A stretch of DNA of 64,000 bases, taken from positions 119,979,235 to 120,043,234 of the forward strand of contig BSWB01000004.1 in NCBI GenBank assembly GCA_033239125.1. The letters run 5' to 3'. Shown here in pieces: positions 53,489 through 63,269 of this stretch (positions are counted from its first letter, which is position 1; every line of letters starts with the position of its first letter). The notes beneath the pieces were generated by a model that saw only the letters and a program-made list of their open reading frames with translations, had not been told where the DNA came from and did no database searches. The DNA comes from Fagopyrum homotropicum (lineage: Eukaryota; Streptophyta; Magnoliopsida; Caryophyllales; Polygonaceae). Made by a program: the position numbers and the translations under genes.

Positions 53489-54861
53489 TCCTCCCTCTCT
53501 TCAAAAGGATTCATCCTCGAATCTGGATAGTCTATACGGAAGGCGTGAGATCCAATCTTATCAACCAATCCTACAACATGCAAAGGTAAATCAGTATGAG
53601 CGAAAGAACTCAACAAAGACATGTCAGAATTATAAATTAGAAGGAAAGGAATGTCACTTCCCTTAGGACTCATGTTGTGGTTGGTTACTCGATCTATAGG
53701 AGTAGGATTGGATAATATAGGGACGAAGAAGGCCTCTTCATCCCATGTTTTTGTGTTGACCAAAACCTCCTCAATCACTTCCTTTTTAGGCTCTTTACCT
53801 AGCTCATTCGGGGAATGTGTTGGTTCGTTCGACGTCTCCTCTTGCCTTGTCTTGACTACAAGTAATGTGAACATGGGTGGTTCAAATTCAAGCTTGTACT
53901 CAAGGCTCTCAGGGATCACATCGTCCTCCCTCTCTTCAAAAGGATTCGTCCTCGAATCCGGATAGTCTGTACGAAAGGAGTGAGATCCAATCTTGTCAAC
54001 CAATCCTACAATATACAAAGGTAAATCAGTACGAGCGAAAGATCTTAACATAGACATGTCAGAATTATAAATTAGAAGGAAAGGAATGTCACTTCCCTTA
54101 GGACTCATGTTGTTGTTGGTTGCTCGATCTATAAGAGTAGGATTGGATAGTATAGGGACGAATAAGGTCTCTTCGTCCAACGTTTTTGCGTTGACCAAAA
54201 CCTCCTCAATCACTTCCTTTTTAAGCTCTTTACCTAGCTCGATCGGGGAAGGTGTTGGTTCCTTCAACGTCTCATCTTGCCTTGTCTTGACTTCAAGTAA
54301 TGTGAACATGGGTGGTTCAAATGCAAGCTTGTACTCAAGGCTCTCAGGGATCACATCATCCTCCTTCTCTTCAAAAGGATTCGTCCTCGAATCCGAATCA
54401 TCCATAGGTGGAGCGAGTGTAGCAATAGGTGAGGGGTTGGGCTCAGGTGGTGGAAGTGGCAAGGGAAGAGCCTCGACTAACATCTTTAGTATCGATTGAA
54501 TGTGAACATCAATCGTACCAAGTTGTTGGAGGATATAGTCGTTATGTCTACGGCAATGATTTGCCTCCTCTTCTCGGTGTATGCGACACCAGACTTCCTC
54601 CTCTTGACGTCGAGCCTCTTCTTCACGTTTTCGGGCTTGCTTTTTCCGTCGTTGTTGACGTGCTTCATAGACCGCTTCGGTAAGCGAGTCATCCATGTCA
54701 CGCATATGACAACGTCCTTCATCATAAGCTCGAAGGGAAAACTTGATGTCATCCTTGGTTATCTCGTGGTACCTCGACACAAGTCTTCCGCGAGAAATAA
54801 ACATACCTTCACACAACACACACAAATATATAACAAACTCGTTAGGTTCGTAAATAACCAC
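53254..54861 (-). CDS. Family D ORF (535 codons), tandem repeats, unknown function
   Basis: Probable start MFISRGRLVSRYHEITKDD, about 20 codons after the first ATG, because copy 1 keeps that point. The N-terminal part (about 100 residues) is very rich in Arg, Glu and Gln and looks helical or coiled-coil, followed by a proline stretch. Then a unit of 145 residues (435 bp) is present twice, with a third start. Each unit opens with NPFEEREDDVIPESLEYK and includes TLLxVKTRQ, the LGKExKKEVIEEVL stretch, NMSPKGSDIPFLLIYNSDMS and VGLVDKIGSH. The last copy of NPFEEREDDVIP is the purine tract plus LTR start, and the frame continues into the LTR. No RT, integrase or zinc knuckle is present. It may be a derived gag-like or polyprotein-tail product of a non-autonomous CRM relative. 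Confidence 0.6.
   Translation of the reverse strand: MVIYEPNEFVIYLCVLCEGMFISRGRLVSRYHEITKDDIKFSLRAYDEGRCHMRDMDDSLTEAVYEARQQRRKKQARKREEEARRQEEEVWCRIHREEEANHCRRHNDYILQQLGTIDVHIQSILKMLVEALPLPLPPPEPNPSPIATLAPPMDDSDSRTNPFEEKEDDVIPESLEYKLAFEPPMFTLLEVKTRQDETLKEPTPSPIELGKELKKEVIEEVLVNAKTLDEETLFVPILSNPTLIDRATNNNMSPKGSDIPFLLIYNSDMSMLRSFARTDLPLYIVGLVDKIGSHSFRTDYPDSRTNPFEEREDDVIPESLEYKLEFEPPMFTLLVVKTRQEETSNEPTHSPNELGKEPKKEVIEEVLVNTKTWDEEAFFVPILSNPTPIDRVTNHNMSPKGSDIPFLLIYNSDMSLLSSFAHTDLPLHVVGLVDKIGSHAFRIDYPDSRMNPFEEREDDVIPDGPKALRFHTSGQPRHLPKRRPFKPKKYPQASMKRPHRALHARPTPWPRLHPWLMFSSPSCSHVWSLGRAKGP
53489..53502 (-). promoter_or_regulatory. Polypurine tract of family D copy 2
   Basis: On minus AAGAGAGGGAGGA directly precedes TGATGTGATACC. 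It is also codons for EEREDD. Near-copies of the tract recur inside the ORF at about 53922-53936 and 54357-54371, and in copy 1 near 26344. Confidence 0.65.
53500..54375 (-). repeat. 435-bp tandem repeat within the family D ORF
   Basis: Equivalent points such as ATGTCACTTCCCTTAGGACT occur at 53651 and 54086, exactly 435 bases apart, keeping the frame. Copy 1 of the element has one unit only (25991). Confidence 0.85.
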
Positions 54862-55395
54862 GGGTCCATGAAATTTCTCCGTGAACTAAACCTGCACAAA
54901 AGAAACGCCCTAAATCGGTTAGTGATCTCTCTCTCATCTCTCGTATTTTTCTTGCTTACAACACTCAATGTGTTTACACACCCTCTCCTTTTCCTTGCAT
55001 TTCAAAAGCAAGCTCTCACTCACCTTCTCCAACGCACAACGGCGATGCACTCCACACAACAAGCACTCAAGTTAGACAAGCACAAAATCAACGTCACAAG
55101 CTAGCTCAACACAATTAAGTTCAAAAACTATTTCAATATTCAACAAGCACACACACAACAAATAGCACCAAAAACCACAACAGACACGAGCCTTTCGGCA
55201 AGTATTTGCCTAGTCCTCAACAAGTATTAGCAAATGCAATTATCAAGTGAATTCCCGGTGTGCGGATTGTGTTTAGGCTGGGCTAGAACTCACTCAAGGC
55301 TAGGACAATGCAAGATAGCTAAGCAAGCAACAACAATACCACCAAATGAACAACAAGCTCATATGACAAGATCAACAATTAACGCACGGACTCGA
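54862..55395 (-). other. Family D 5' untranslated region, copy 2, part
   Basis: Noncoding and AC-rich, parallel to 26809-27290. It is interrupted by the solo LTR at 55396 and continues at 57466-58057. Confidence 0.6.
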
Positions 55396-57465
55396 TGTAA
55401 TAGCTAGGATTTCCGAATTCTAATTAATGTTGATTAACTTAATCAGTGATAGTAATTGACATATAACTCGCGAAGATTGAATAAGTGTTGAGTATAAGTC
55501 CCACCGTTATGTTCCTGGCGTAGTTTTGGGCTTATGGTGAAAATTTCACTTTTTCCCCCGGGTAATTATTTTTACCCTCCGGTATTATTTGGAGCATTTG
55601 GGAGCTCCAATTAATAAAAATGCAGTTGAGAGAAATGATCAGGACATCGGACATGTCCTAGATATGAAATTACATGGAAAGGCAAAACGGACAAAAGAGT
55701 CGCTATTTCGTTTCTTAACGACTATCCCTACAATATTCATGATCTATTATTCCAATTTCGAGAAGTTTGGAGAAGGGGGTTCACCCCGCCATTGGATGGA
55801 TAAAAGGATAATTATCGACTTCGTTAAAGGATAATTATCGACTTCACTATAAATAGCGGAAAATCGTTTATTAATTCATTTCCTTTCACGTTTCCTCGTA
55901 AAATCTCTCATTTCTCTCAAACTTCAAAATCAGATCTACTCTCCGTTTCTAATCCGATTTCAATTTCGTTTGAGTTTTTGGATTCCTCTCTTCATTCTCT
56001 TCATATCGGTACCGAGTTTCTGCATTTCCGAGCAGATGAAGACCTGGTCGAGCATATATGTCACCAGGACAGTTCCGTCGCTCAGATTCCGGTGAATTTA
56101 ATGTTGTACATGCGTAGCCTGCGTTGTTGTGATTCCGAATCTTCTTTGAGATCATCAATCGGGTTAGTAACGAATAAATTATGAATTTATTCGTTTTCCG
56201 TACTGCGATTTGGCTTAAATCGACCTTAGGCTTTTAAAAATGGATAATTAGAAATTCCATTGTGATCATTATATTATTCTGGTGTTTATGGTTTGTTTGT
56301 TGATGAAATCTGATGATAGGTGGGTTTAGAAATGGCCTGCGGACAAACGTTATTCTGGTGAAATTTAATTAATTAATTAAAGGTTGATTAATTAAATTAG
56401 GATTAAATTTTAGATTTAGGAATACTGATTAGATGCATGGTAGGTGTCACAATGATTTGAGGATCATGATGATGTTATGGATATCGGTTATGGCTTTAAG
56501 GATAAGTATGTGTACGAGTATGATGAGATGTTATGTTGAGGATATGCCTTAGGCATTTATGAATGTGTTGAGGATCCGAGGTTTAGATTTGAGATATAGG
56601 TTGGTTGTGGTTAGTGAGACGAGTCTCCTAACCTTTGTAGTATGTGATTGTGTGTGCCTTGCTATTGCAGGCGTTGATTACTTCCCCAAGGGGAAGCTGT
56701 GACGTGGTACAGGTTACGAGTATATCAGGTAAGTCCATAGGACTTAGCGTGCAATTGTGGATTGTATGATATTAATGGTTGTGTGTGTTCATATGATTGT
56801 GCATCTATAACCTAAGTTGGACTAGGATGACCATTCATTACATTTATTTGGCCCAAGTGTATTATAACGGGCGGTAACCGCCGGTCTCCACCTGCTGGTT
56901 AGGAGGAGGTGCCCTGAAGATGATCTCACTGGAGGGGACGAGTGAAGGTCACCCCATGCAAAACTCCTGTGTTACGTTGGATGGGACGGGGTTCTTGAGG
57001 CTCCTTGTGTTACAAAAGAAGTTGAATTAGTAATAGAATAACGTAATGAAAGATAATAAATGAATGTGTGTGGCATTGCATGTTTGAGATGTTGATGTGT
57101 GCTTATGTTATTACCTTCATGCTTTTCATTGCTGTTGCTAACGGTTTCATACCGTGTTGTAGTGTTCTGCAGCTTAGGAATACTGTAGAGTGAGCCAGAT
57201 GGTGTGACAAGCCGAGGACTTCTGTACATTAGGATGCGTGGGATTTGGGATCTTTTGTGGTTGTGGTTTATGTTTTTGTTTTGTACTCGGCTATGAGTTT
57301 GTAAACTCTTTTGATGTATCATACTCAGCTTTTATGTATTTGATTTTAATCTACATGTGCCTTGTTGTAAGATCCAGTGAACTTGTTGTCAAGCTAGGGT
57401 CAGGATCCATTGTGAGATCCTAGCCCAATGTGACACTCCAAGTCCTGCGGATTTGGGGTGTTACA
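55396..57465 (+). repeat. Solo Tekay/Del-like LTR (2,070 bp)
   Basis: Starts TGTAATAGCTAGG and ends TTTGGGGTGTTACA, with perfect TSD CTCGA (55391-55395 and 57466-57470). The empty site is preserved in family D copy 1 at about 52101. TATAAATA lies at 55848-55855. Typical phrases are ACGGGCGGTAACCGCC (56868) and GCTAACGGTTTCATACCG (57136). Its end matches 21334-21438. Confidence 0.92.
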
Positions 57466-58057
57466 CTCGAGTACATAAATCAAACAAACAAATTAAAACT
57501 CGAGTTACAAACTCGTAAACTCAACCAAACAACTATCGCGCTTCTCTTTCTTTCTTTTTTATTTTGTTTTTTTTAAAATAAGTTGCGTTGAATTGTTTTA
57601 TTTATTTTTACTTACAACATCTTTTTTTTTCTTTTTTTTTTTTATAAACTTCAACTAACAACTAATTACAAAACTAAACCAATAAACAAAAATATCATAT
57701 GTAGATAAATATAAGACAATTAATGGGTGGTAGTGGGTTACTTACAACTAGTTATTAGGGGTTTTCAATGCATGGAAAGGTGAATGGTTGGATGATAAAA
57801 GGGGTTGTTTAATTTAGATGATTAGTGCATGGAAAGTGTAAGGGTTTTACGTGGGGGTTGAACAAGGGTAGGGTGATTAAGAGAGTTGTTTAATTATGGT
57901 GGCTAATTTAGAAAGATGATTACGGATGAACACACATAAGACTCTCAAGAACGAAGAACAAGCACAAATCGGGATTCGACTACGAATAATTGCAAATGAT
58001 AAAACAAGTTTAAGGTAAGCAATCCGTACCCCGAAAGCTTGAGGAACTCGCGCCGTT
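57466..58057 (-). other. Family D 5' untranslated region, copy 2, rest
   Basis: Noncoding, parallel to 52097-52660, with the same CTTT/T-rich stretch (57541-57655). Confidence 0.6.
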
Positions 58058-58071
58058 GGGCTCTGATACCA
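58058..58071 (-). other. Primer-binding site of family D copy 2
   Basis: TGGTATCAGAGCCC on minus, initiator tRNA-Met type, two bases from the LTR. Confidence 0.85.
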
Positions 58072-58073
58072 CT

Positions 58074-58832
58074 TGATGTACTCCTTCTCGGTCTTGCACG
58101 TGAGGATCCTCCGGCAAAGAGTTCCGTCTTGTTATGGAAAATTTGGACAGCCTTGAGATCGATATTTGGGATCAAAATTGCACTTGCCCGAACATTCGAA
58201 CTAGTAACCGGAATATGTAAAGCAATACCCCCTTAGTCTCGCACCTTAGGATCTCCCTTCACATGATCAACTTTCCCTCGGAATCTCACTCTAGGAACGT
58301 CGACCCTTTGTCCGTCACTCTCTCACCGATCGAACCACTCAAGCCTCTCACAGAAGTGTTTGAAACCCGGAATCGCACCTTGTTTCGGATTTTGTTTTAT
58401 AAAGCAACAACAACTTTCAAGCATAAGCTTATGGGTTTTTCTTATCATTCTCTCCATGAAAATGGGATGGGAGAGGCCTTTTTATATCCTTTACACAAGC
58501 TTGGAAATTAAAGACAAAAATTAAAGAAACCTACTAAAAAAATTCCAATAGTCAAAAGTTAAAGAAACAACTCTTAGCTATTAAACTAATTAGTTTAACT
58601 TATACTTTATTTTAAGGACCCTTAGCTCGACCCAACGACCAAACATGGACTGGAAAACATGAGCCAATTGTGTAGTATTGGCCAAGGTGTCGGGTGTGCG
58701 TGCGGATCTCGACGTGGTCGTTTCATAGACGCTTGTGGATATATCTTGGGCTTGAACGGGCGTCTCTTGGGTAGATGTCGGGGTGGTCCGGGAATGTGGA
58801 ATCGAATTGCTTCAGGACCGTCCGGGATCACA
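58074..58832 (-). repeat. Family D LTR copy 3
   Basis: 5'-most LTR of the array on minus. It starts TGTGATCCCGGACGG and ends AAGGAGTACATCA. Related to 52677-53488. The terminal TGA of the other copies appears lost or changed at its outer end. Confidence 0.7.
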
Positions 58833-59165
58833 CAAGTTATTATCTATACCTTATATCATATTAGTGTGTCTACTTGAAACATTTCTTCTACTTTGTGTCA
58901 ATTGTATGAAGAGACTTTCAGAAGGAGTTCGTTAACTATCTCCAAACACAAAAACTTCTTTCAAACCAAGTTGACAACTTGAGTCATCTAAGGAGTTTTA
59001 GTTGAGACTAGTCATTGACTTTAAAGGAGTATAAACCCATCTAAGGCAATTACATCAAACTAGCTTGCGACATCACAAAAGAGTGCGAGTGTGAGAGAAA
59101 ACAAGTAAGGTATTTTTGTTTTTACTAACATCACAAGTTTGTTCCTACTTTGCGTGATTGTGTAA

Positions 59166-59406
59166 ATGTCAGGACAGAATAGCCCAAGAGAATCATAAAA
59201 GAGTGACTCTTTAGGACTAGAAGCCATGGATACGCTAAATAAACTCATGTCTATGGTTTCCACATTATCTGAACGGGTAGAGAAATTAGAATCTTGGCCC
59301 AATGAAGAATCTGGGCGATTATCTCGCTCGAGATCTGTCTATGAACTAGGTGGAAGTTCACACCATCCACCTATACCACCATTCCCAGTTCCCCCTCCAA
59401 ACGCCC
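59166..59406 (+). pseudogene. Fragment of a possible gag N-terminus
   Basis: A frame from ATG at 59166 with a TAA at 59196, re-opening at MDTLNKLMSMVSTLSERVEK (59226) and running through a coiled-coil-like and Pro-rich part (PPIPPFPVPPP) until it is cut by element E. A GTAAG...GTCAG pattern upstream could be an intron. The protein is not recognised; a retroelement gag is only a guess. The 58833-59165 stretch before it is noncoding. Confidence 0.3.
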
Positions 59407-59699
59407 TGTTAGCATGAAATATGACTATATTTTAGGCACTTGTTTTAGTTGTTTTTCCCTCCTTTATTTGTACATAGATATGAGTTCGAAGCAATTGTGA
59501 GCTCATTCACCCACTTTGTCGATATAGAGATCTACACTAGCTTTGTTTTGTTTATAGGTGAATAAAGGCTTAGATTGGAGCAAAATGTGGAAGGAAAGGA
59601 GTATTTGATCATGCTTGATAGCAAAGAGATGCTTTGGAGAAGCTAAGGAAGGAGCATGAGCGAAGAACATCACAAAATAAAGGCTTTCACAAAGAATTG

Positions 59700-59822
59700 G
59701 ATTTCCACGCCCTAAATTACGGCCGTGGATTTGGCATTGGATCCTGGAAAGTGAGTTCGAAGCACAACAGAAAGTTACACGGTCTAAACCACGTCCGTGG
59801 AAAGTTATGAGACCGTGATTTC
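59700..59822 (+). promoter_or_regulatory. Type-B palindrome cluster in U3 of element E
   Basis: TTCCACGCCC, ATTACGGCCGTGGA, TTACACGGTC, AACCACGTCCGTGG and GACCGTGATTT, ending 75 bases before TATAAGAAG. Confidence 0.6.
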
Positions 59823-60393
59823 CATGACGAAGATGACGTGTCATATTTGCCACTTCAGCGACGGTTATTGGGCTTTCTCGTAACCCTATTTTTCCCTATA
59901 AGAAGGCTTGAGAAGGGAGTTTCGAATATCTTCGCTTAGAGCTTTAGAGACGGCTGCTTTAGGGTTCATTTTGCCTACGCTTGCTATCGACGTTCGGGAT
60001 TGAGGCGAAGGATTGGAGATTTGGAGAAAGACGTGATTTTTGGAGATTGTGTACTTTGGGGATATTCTAGGGTTTACATTGGAGAACGGATTGACATCCC
60101 GTTCTTCGTTGTTTCTCTAGATCATTGTGAGGATTTCTATTCCTTCTTTTCGGAATTAATAAACATACTACTTTTGTTATTCGGATTCGAGATTGACTTT
60201 GATTTGTTATTGAGTTTTTGAAGGTTTCCATCTTTCTTTCTTCTTAAATTGATTTTTTGATATCATGATGATGGTTATTGGCTAAAACCCTTTAGCAATT
60301 CTAAGGTGAAGGGTTGATCGTTGTTGCTTAGATAATGATAGATCGATCATAAACAGATTGGACCTTGAGAGTGTGAGCAACCTTGTCGACACC

Positions 60394-60456
60394 CTAAATC
60401 ATGGTCTGTTCTTGAGTTCCACGGCCGTGGAATCTCAAGACCGAGCCGTGATTTTC
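60394..60456 (+). promoter_or_regulatory. Type-B palindrome unit in U5 of element E
   Basis: AATCATGGTCTGTTCTTGAG, TTCCACGGCCGTGGAA (core 60419-60430), then GAGCCGTGATTTTC. Confidence 0.65.
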
Positions 60457-61046
60457 TCTGTTTTACGACCTTTGCTTTTGCTTTAATCCAAAGTTAAAGA
60501 TTAACTTTACCCTAGCCTTGGTTTGCCTTTCCTAGGTAGTAGTGAGACTTAACATCCTCTATTTCGGTTTTGAGTGTCTCAACCTTAACCGTTTTAGTTT
60601 ATCTTTTATTACTTGGGTTTGGGCATGGGTATTTGAGAGTAATTCTTGTCCTTATATCCTTTCTATATTGCAGCCTCAACAACCTTTATAGAGAGTGTTC
60701 TTGGGTGAGATATATAGGGTTTTGGAACTTCATCGTACATAACCTTACATTAGTTATACCTTTGCAATCTCAACTATGTCCTTATATCTATAGAATATCT
60801 TGAATCGATTGCCACAATAGGAGACCTCGATCTTTAGGGTTGCTGTTTTCCCCAATATTTTCAAAGCTTTTATACTTTTACTCGCTCGATTATTCAAAAC
60901 TGATTTTGTTTCACCAAATCCCTGAGTTCGATACTTTGGAATACTTGCTTAACTACTCCGATCCGTACACTGCGGGTTCGCTTGCTTTTGTTTCAGTTTT
61001 ATAATTAAATCTTATTTGCACGCACACTTTTTGGCGAACAAGTTTT

Positions 61047-61064
61047 TGGCGCCGTTGCCGGGGA
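61047..61064 (+). other. Primer-binding site of element E, tRNA-Asp type
   Basis: TGGCGCCGTTGCCGGGGA, six bases after the LTR end, identical to that of element 2. Confidence 0.9.
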
Positions 61065-61167
61065 TTAGGTCAAGACCAAATTTCGGTTCTCGGTTGTCGA
61101 GCTTGGGAGCTTTTCTCTTGTTGTTTGAAATCTCTTTTTGAGTGATTTTTGTAGATTCTTTAGGTAT

Positions 61168-62690
61168 ATGCGAGAGACTAGATCTACCAAAGATCTAGTT
61201 CCTTTTGTTCCAAAACTTGAGAAAACTTTAAGAAGAAAATTGAAAGAGAAAAAGATGGCTGAAAATAATGAGAGAAACATCCAAGCGAAGTTAGATGAAG
61301 TTCAACTTCAACTTAAGTTGAGTGAGAAGGCTCGTATGGAAGAATTGGAGCGTCATCAATTTCAAATGGATGAGCTCAAGGCTATGATGGTGGACATGAA
61401 GTTGGAGATGAATGATACTAAGAAGAAGAAGGTCAAGAAACGAAAGTCCATTAGAGTTTAATCATCCGACGATGAGGATGAGGATATGCCACCACTAGGG
61501 ACATTAATCCGGTGATCCATCCCACTCGAAACAACCCAAGACCACCGTTTGTTCCTCGCATTCCCGCTGAGATGTAAGAGTTGCTCATGAAGGAGATGAA
61601 CCACGGACTCTTGGGCAAAGAATGGATCCGATTCAGCAATCGCGCCGTCTAGGTGTGAATTTCGGAGCTGAGGATATCCAGAAATTCAGTTTTATCCCAC
61701 AAGTTATCACCATGGTTCGCCAAAGTCAATTTGGTGGAACGAATGCTGAATCTCCACACCAACATTTGCAGAATTTTGAGATTATCATGGAGACATTGAA
61801 GCCGAAAAGAGCCAACAACAACAACTACAAGATCAAACCATTCTTCTTCTCTTTGAAGGACAAGGCTTTATCTTGGTATCAAGCTCTTCTAACTGGAAGG
61901 CTAAATACATGGGAGGATCTATCTTCGGAGTTCCTCACCAAGTTCTTTCCACCATCAAGGGGATCCGGGAGCTAAGCTAACACAACCTGCATAAAGTGAA
62001 ATATTCTCCCTCAACACCAAAATCAAAGAGTTGAAGGAAGTCATAAAAACTAGCCTTTAGAAGGCAAAGCAACAAGAGGCTAACTATCTAGGGAGAGACA
62101 ACCACCAAGGGAATATGAATGACAACCGGAACAATAACCGGAACAACAATTGGAACAACGACTGGAATAACAACAAAAAAAGTTCCAACAACAATTGGCG
62201 GTCCAACCAACAACAAAATTCTGATAATTCCTATCCAAATCCTGGAAATTCACTAACTTCTCCATCTTCTTCTACTCCTTTAAAAAGCCAAGGGTAAACA
62301 TCAAATGAATCAAACAATAAGGAGAAGGAGAAGCCCGATCCTATGTTAGAGACGATCTTAGGAAAGCTACAAGGGTTGGAGAGCTACATAACTTCGGTTG
62401 ATAAAGCACACAAAGTTTTGGAAAACCATATGTTCAGCAAGGCCGGAGAAGTTCCTAGAGATCAAGGGAAGCTTCCCGGGAAGACGGATGATAACCCAAA
62501 AGGAAGGGTGATGGCTATCACAACTACGAGCAGTGTGACAACTACCGACCCGTAACCTAAGTTTGTAGAAGTTCCAGCCGAGAAGGAGAAAGAAAAGGGG
62601 AAGGAGAAGGAAGATGTCTATATTCCTCCTCCAGCTTACAAACCTCCACTACCATTCCCGCAATTTAGAGCAAGGGCACATCTAGACAAG
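61168..62690 (+). pseudogene. gag: Athila gag of element E, with internal deletion
   Basis: Starts MRETRSTKDLVPFVPKLEK at 61168. The coiled-coil part ends at a stop (61459-61461). Frame is regained near 61622 with MDPIQQSRRLGVNFGAED, QVITMVRQSQFGG, FFFSLKDKALSWYQA and SSEFLTKFFPPS. At about 61958 the sequence jumps into the region after the capsid (IFSLNTKIKELKEVIK), so about 100 codons are missing. Stops follow at 62056, 62296 and 62553. The Asn-rich stretch (62115-62230) and KTDDNPKGRVMAIT are present. No zinc knuckle. Confidence 0.82.
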
Positions 62691-63269
62691 CAATTCGGTA
62701 AGTTCATTGAACTAATGAACAAACTGCACATTAATATACCTTTCATTGATGCTATTGTAGGTATGCCCGCTTACGGGAAGTTCTAGAAAGAGCTCCTCTC
62801 TAACAAGAGGAAGCTAGAAGACTTTGGAGAAGTCAAGATGAGTACGAAATCTTCAGAGCTCATCAAAACAATGAGTGAAAAGATGCCCCCAAAGCTGAGA
62901 GATCCGGGGTCATTTTGCATTCCAATTGGAGTAGGAAAAGTCACATATGACGCTCTTTGTGACTTGGGAGCAAGCGTTAGCATCATCCCGCTTGCTTTGT
63001 GTAGGAAGGTCGGTTTAGACAAACCTAAACCGGTGAAGATGACGTTATACATGGCGGATCGATCCATAACTCGTCCCGTCGGTATCATTGAAGACATCCC
63101 AGTCAAGCTAGGTAAGTTCTATATTATAATAGACTTTGTTGTGCTTGACATTCCTGCAGATTGTCCGGTTCCGATCACACTCGGAAGACCGTTTCTTGAA
63201 ATATCCGGTTGTATGGTGGATTGCAAGAATGCTAGACTAGCCTTCGACATAGGAGAAGAGAAGGTTTAG
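62691..63269 (+). pseudogene. pol: Athila protease of element E
   Basis: KQFGKFIELMNKLHINIPF, then a TAG after GKF (about 62785), EKMPPKLRDPGSFCIPIGVG, ALCDLGASVSIIP, LYMADRSITRPVGIIED, VVLDIPADCPVPITLGRPF and CKNARLAFDIGEEKV followed by TAG at 63267-63269. The same length and order as in element 3. Confidence 0.85.

Larger units (their letters stand above)
25535..58832 (-). mobile_element. Family D: tandem non-autonomous LTR element array (LTR-int-LTR-int-LTR)
   Basis: Three LTR copies in one orientation (25535-about 25910, 52677-53488, 58074-58832) enclose two internal regions, each with one ORF of the same family and the same untranslated region and iMet-type PBS. Element A and its passengers lie in the first internal region, and a solo LTR lies in the second. 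No RT, RNase H or integrase of its own was found, so it is non-autonomous. LTR wording, PBS and the DDVIP junction resemble the CRM-like element A, which suggests mobilisation by such an element. The array ends do not show a matching TSD. Confidence 0.7.
59407..61040 (+). repeat. 5' LTR of element E (1,634 bp)
   Basis: Starts TGTTAGCATGAAATATGAC and ends TTTTTGGCGAACA. U3 palindrome cluster 59700-59822, TATAAGAAG at 59897-59905, U5 palindrome at 60419-60430. Confidence 0.9.

Noticed and set aside
53312..54683. Plus-strand ORFs opposite the family D ORF
   Set aside because: They are antisense shadows of the minus-strand ORF, which has the repeat structure and copy 1 counterpart.
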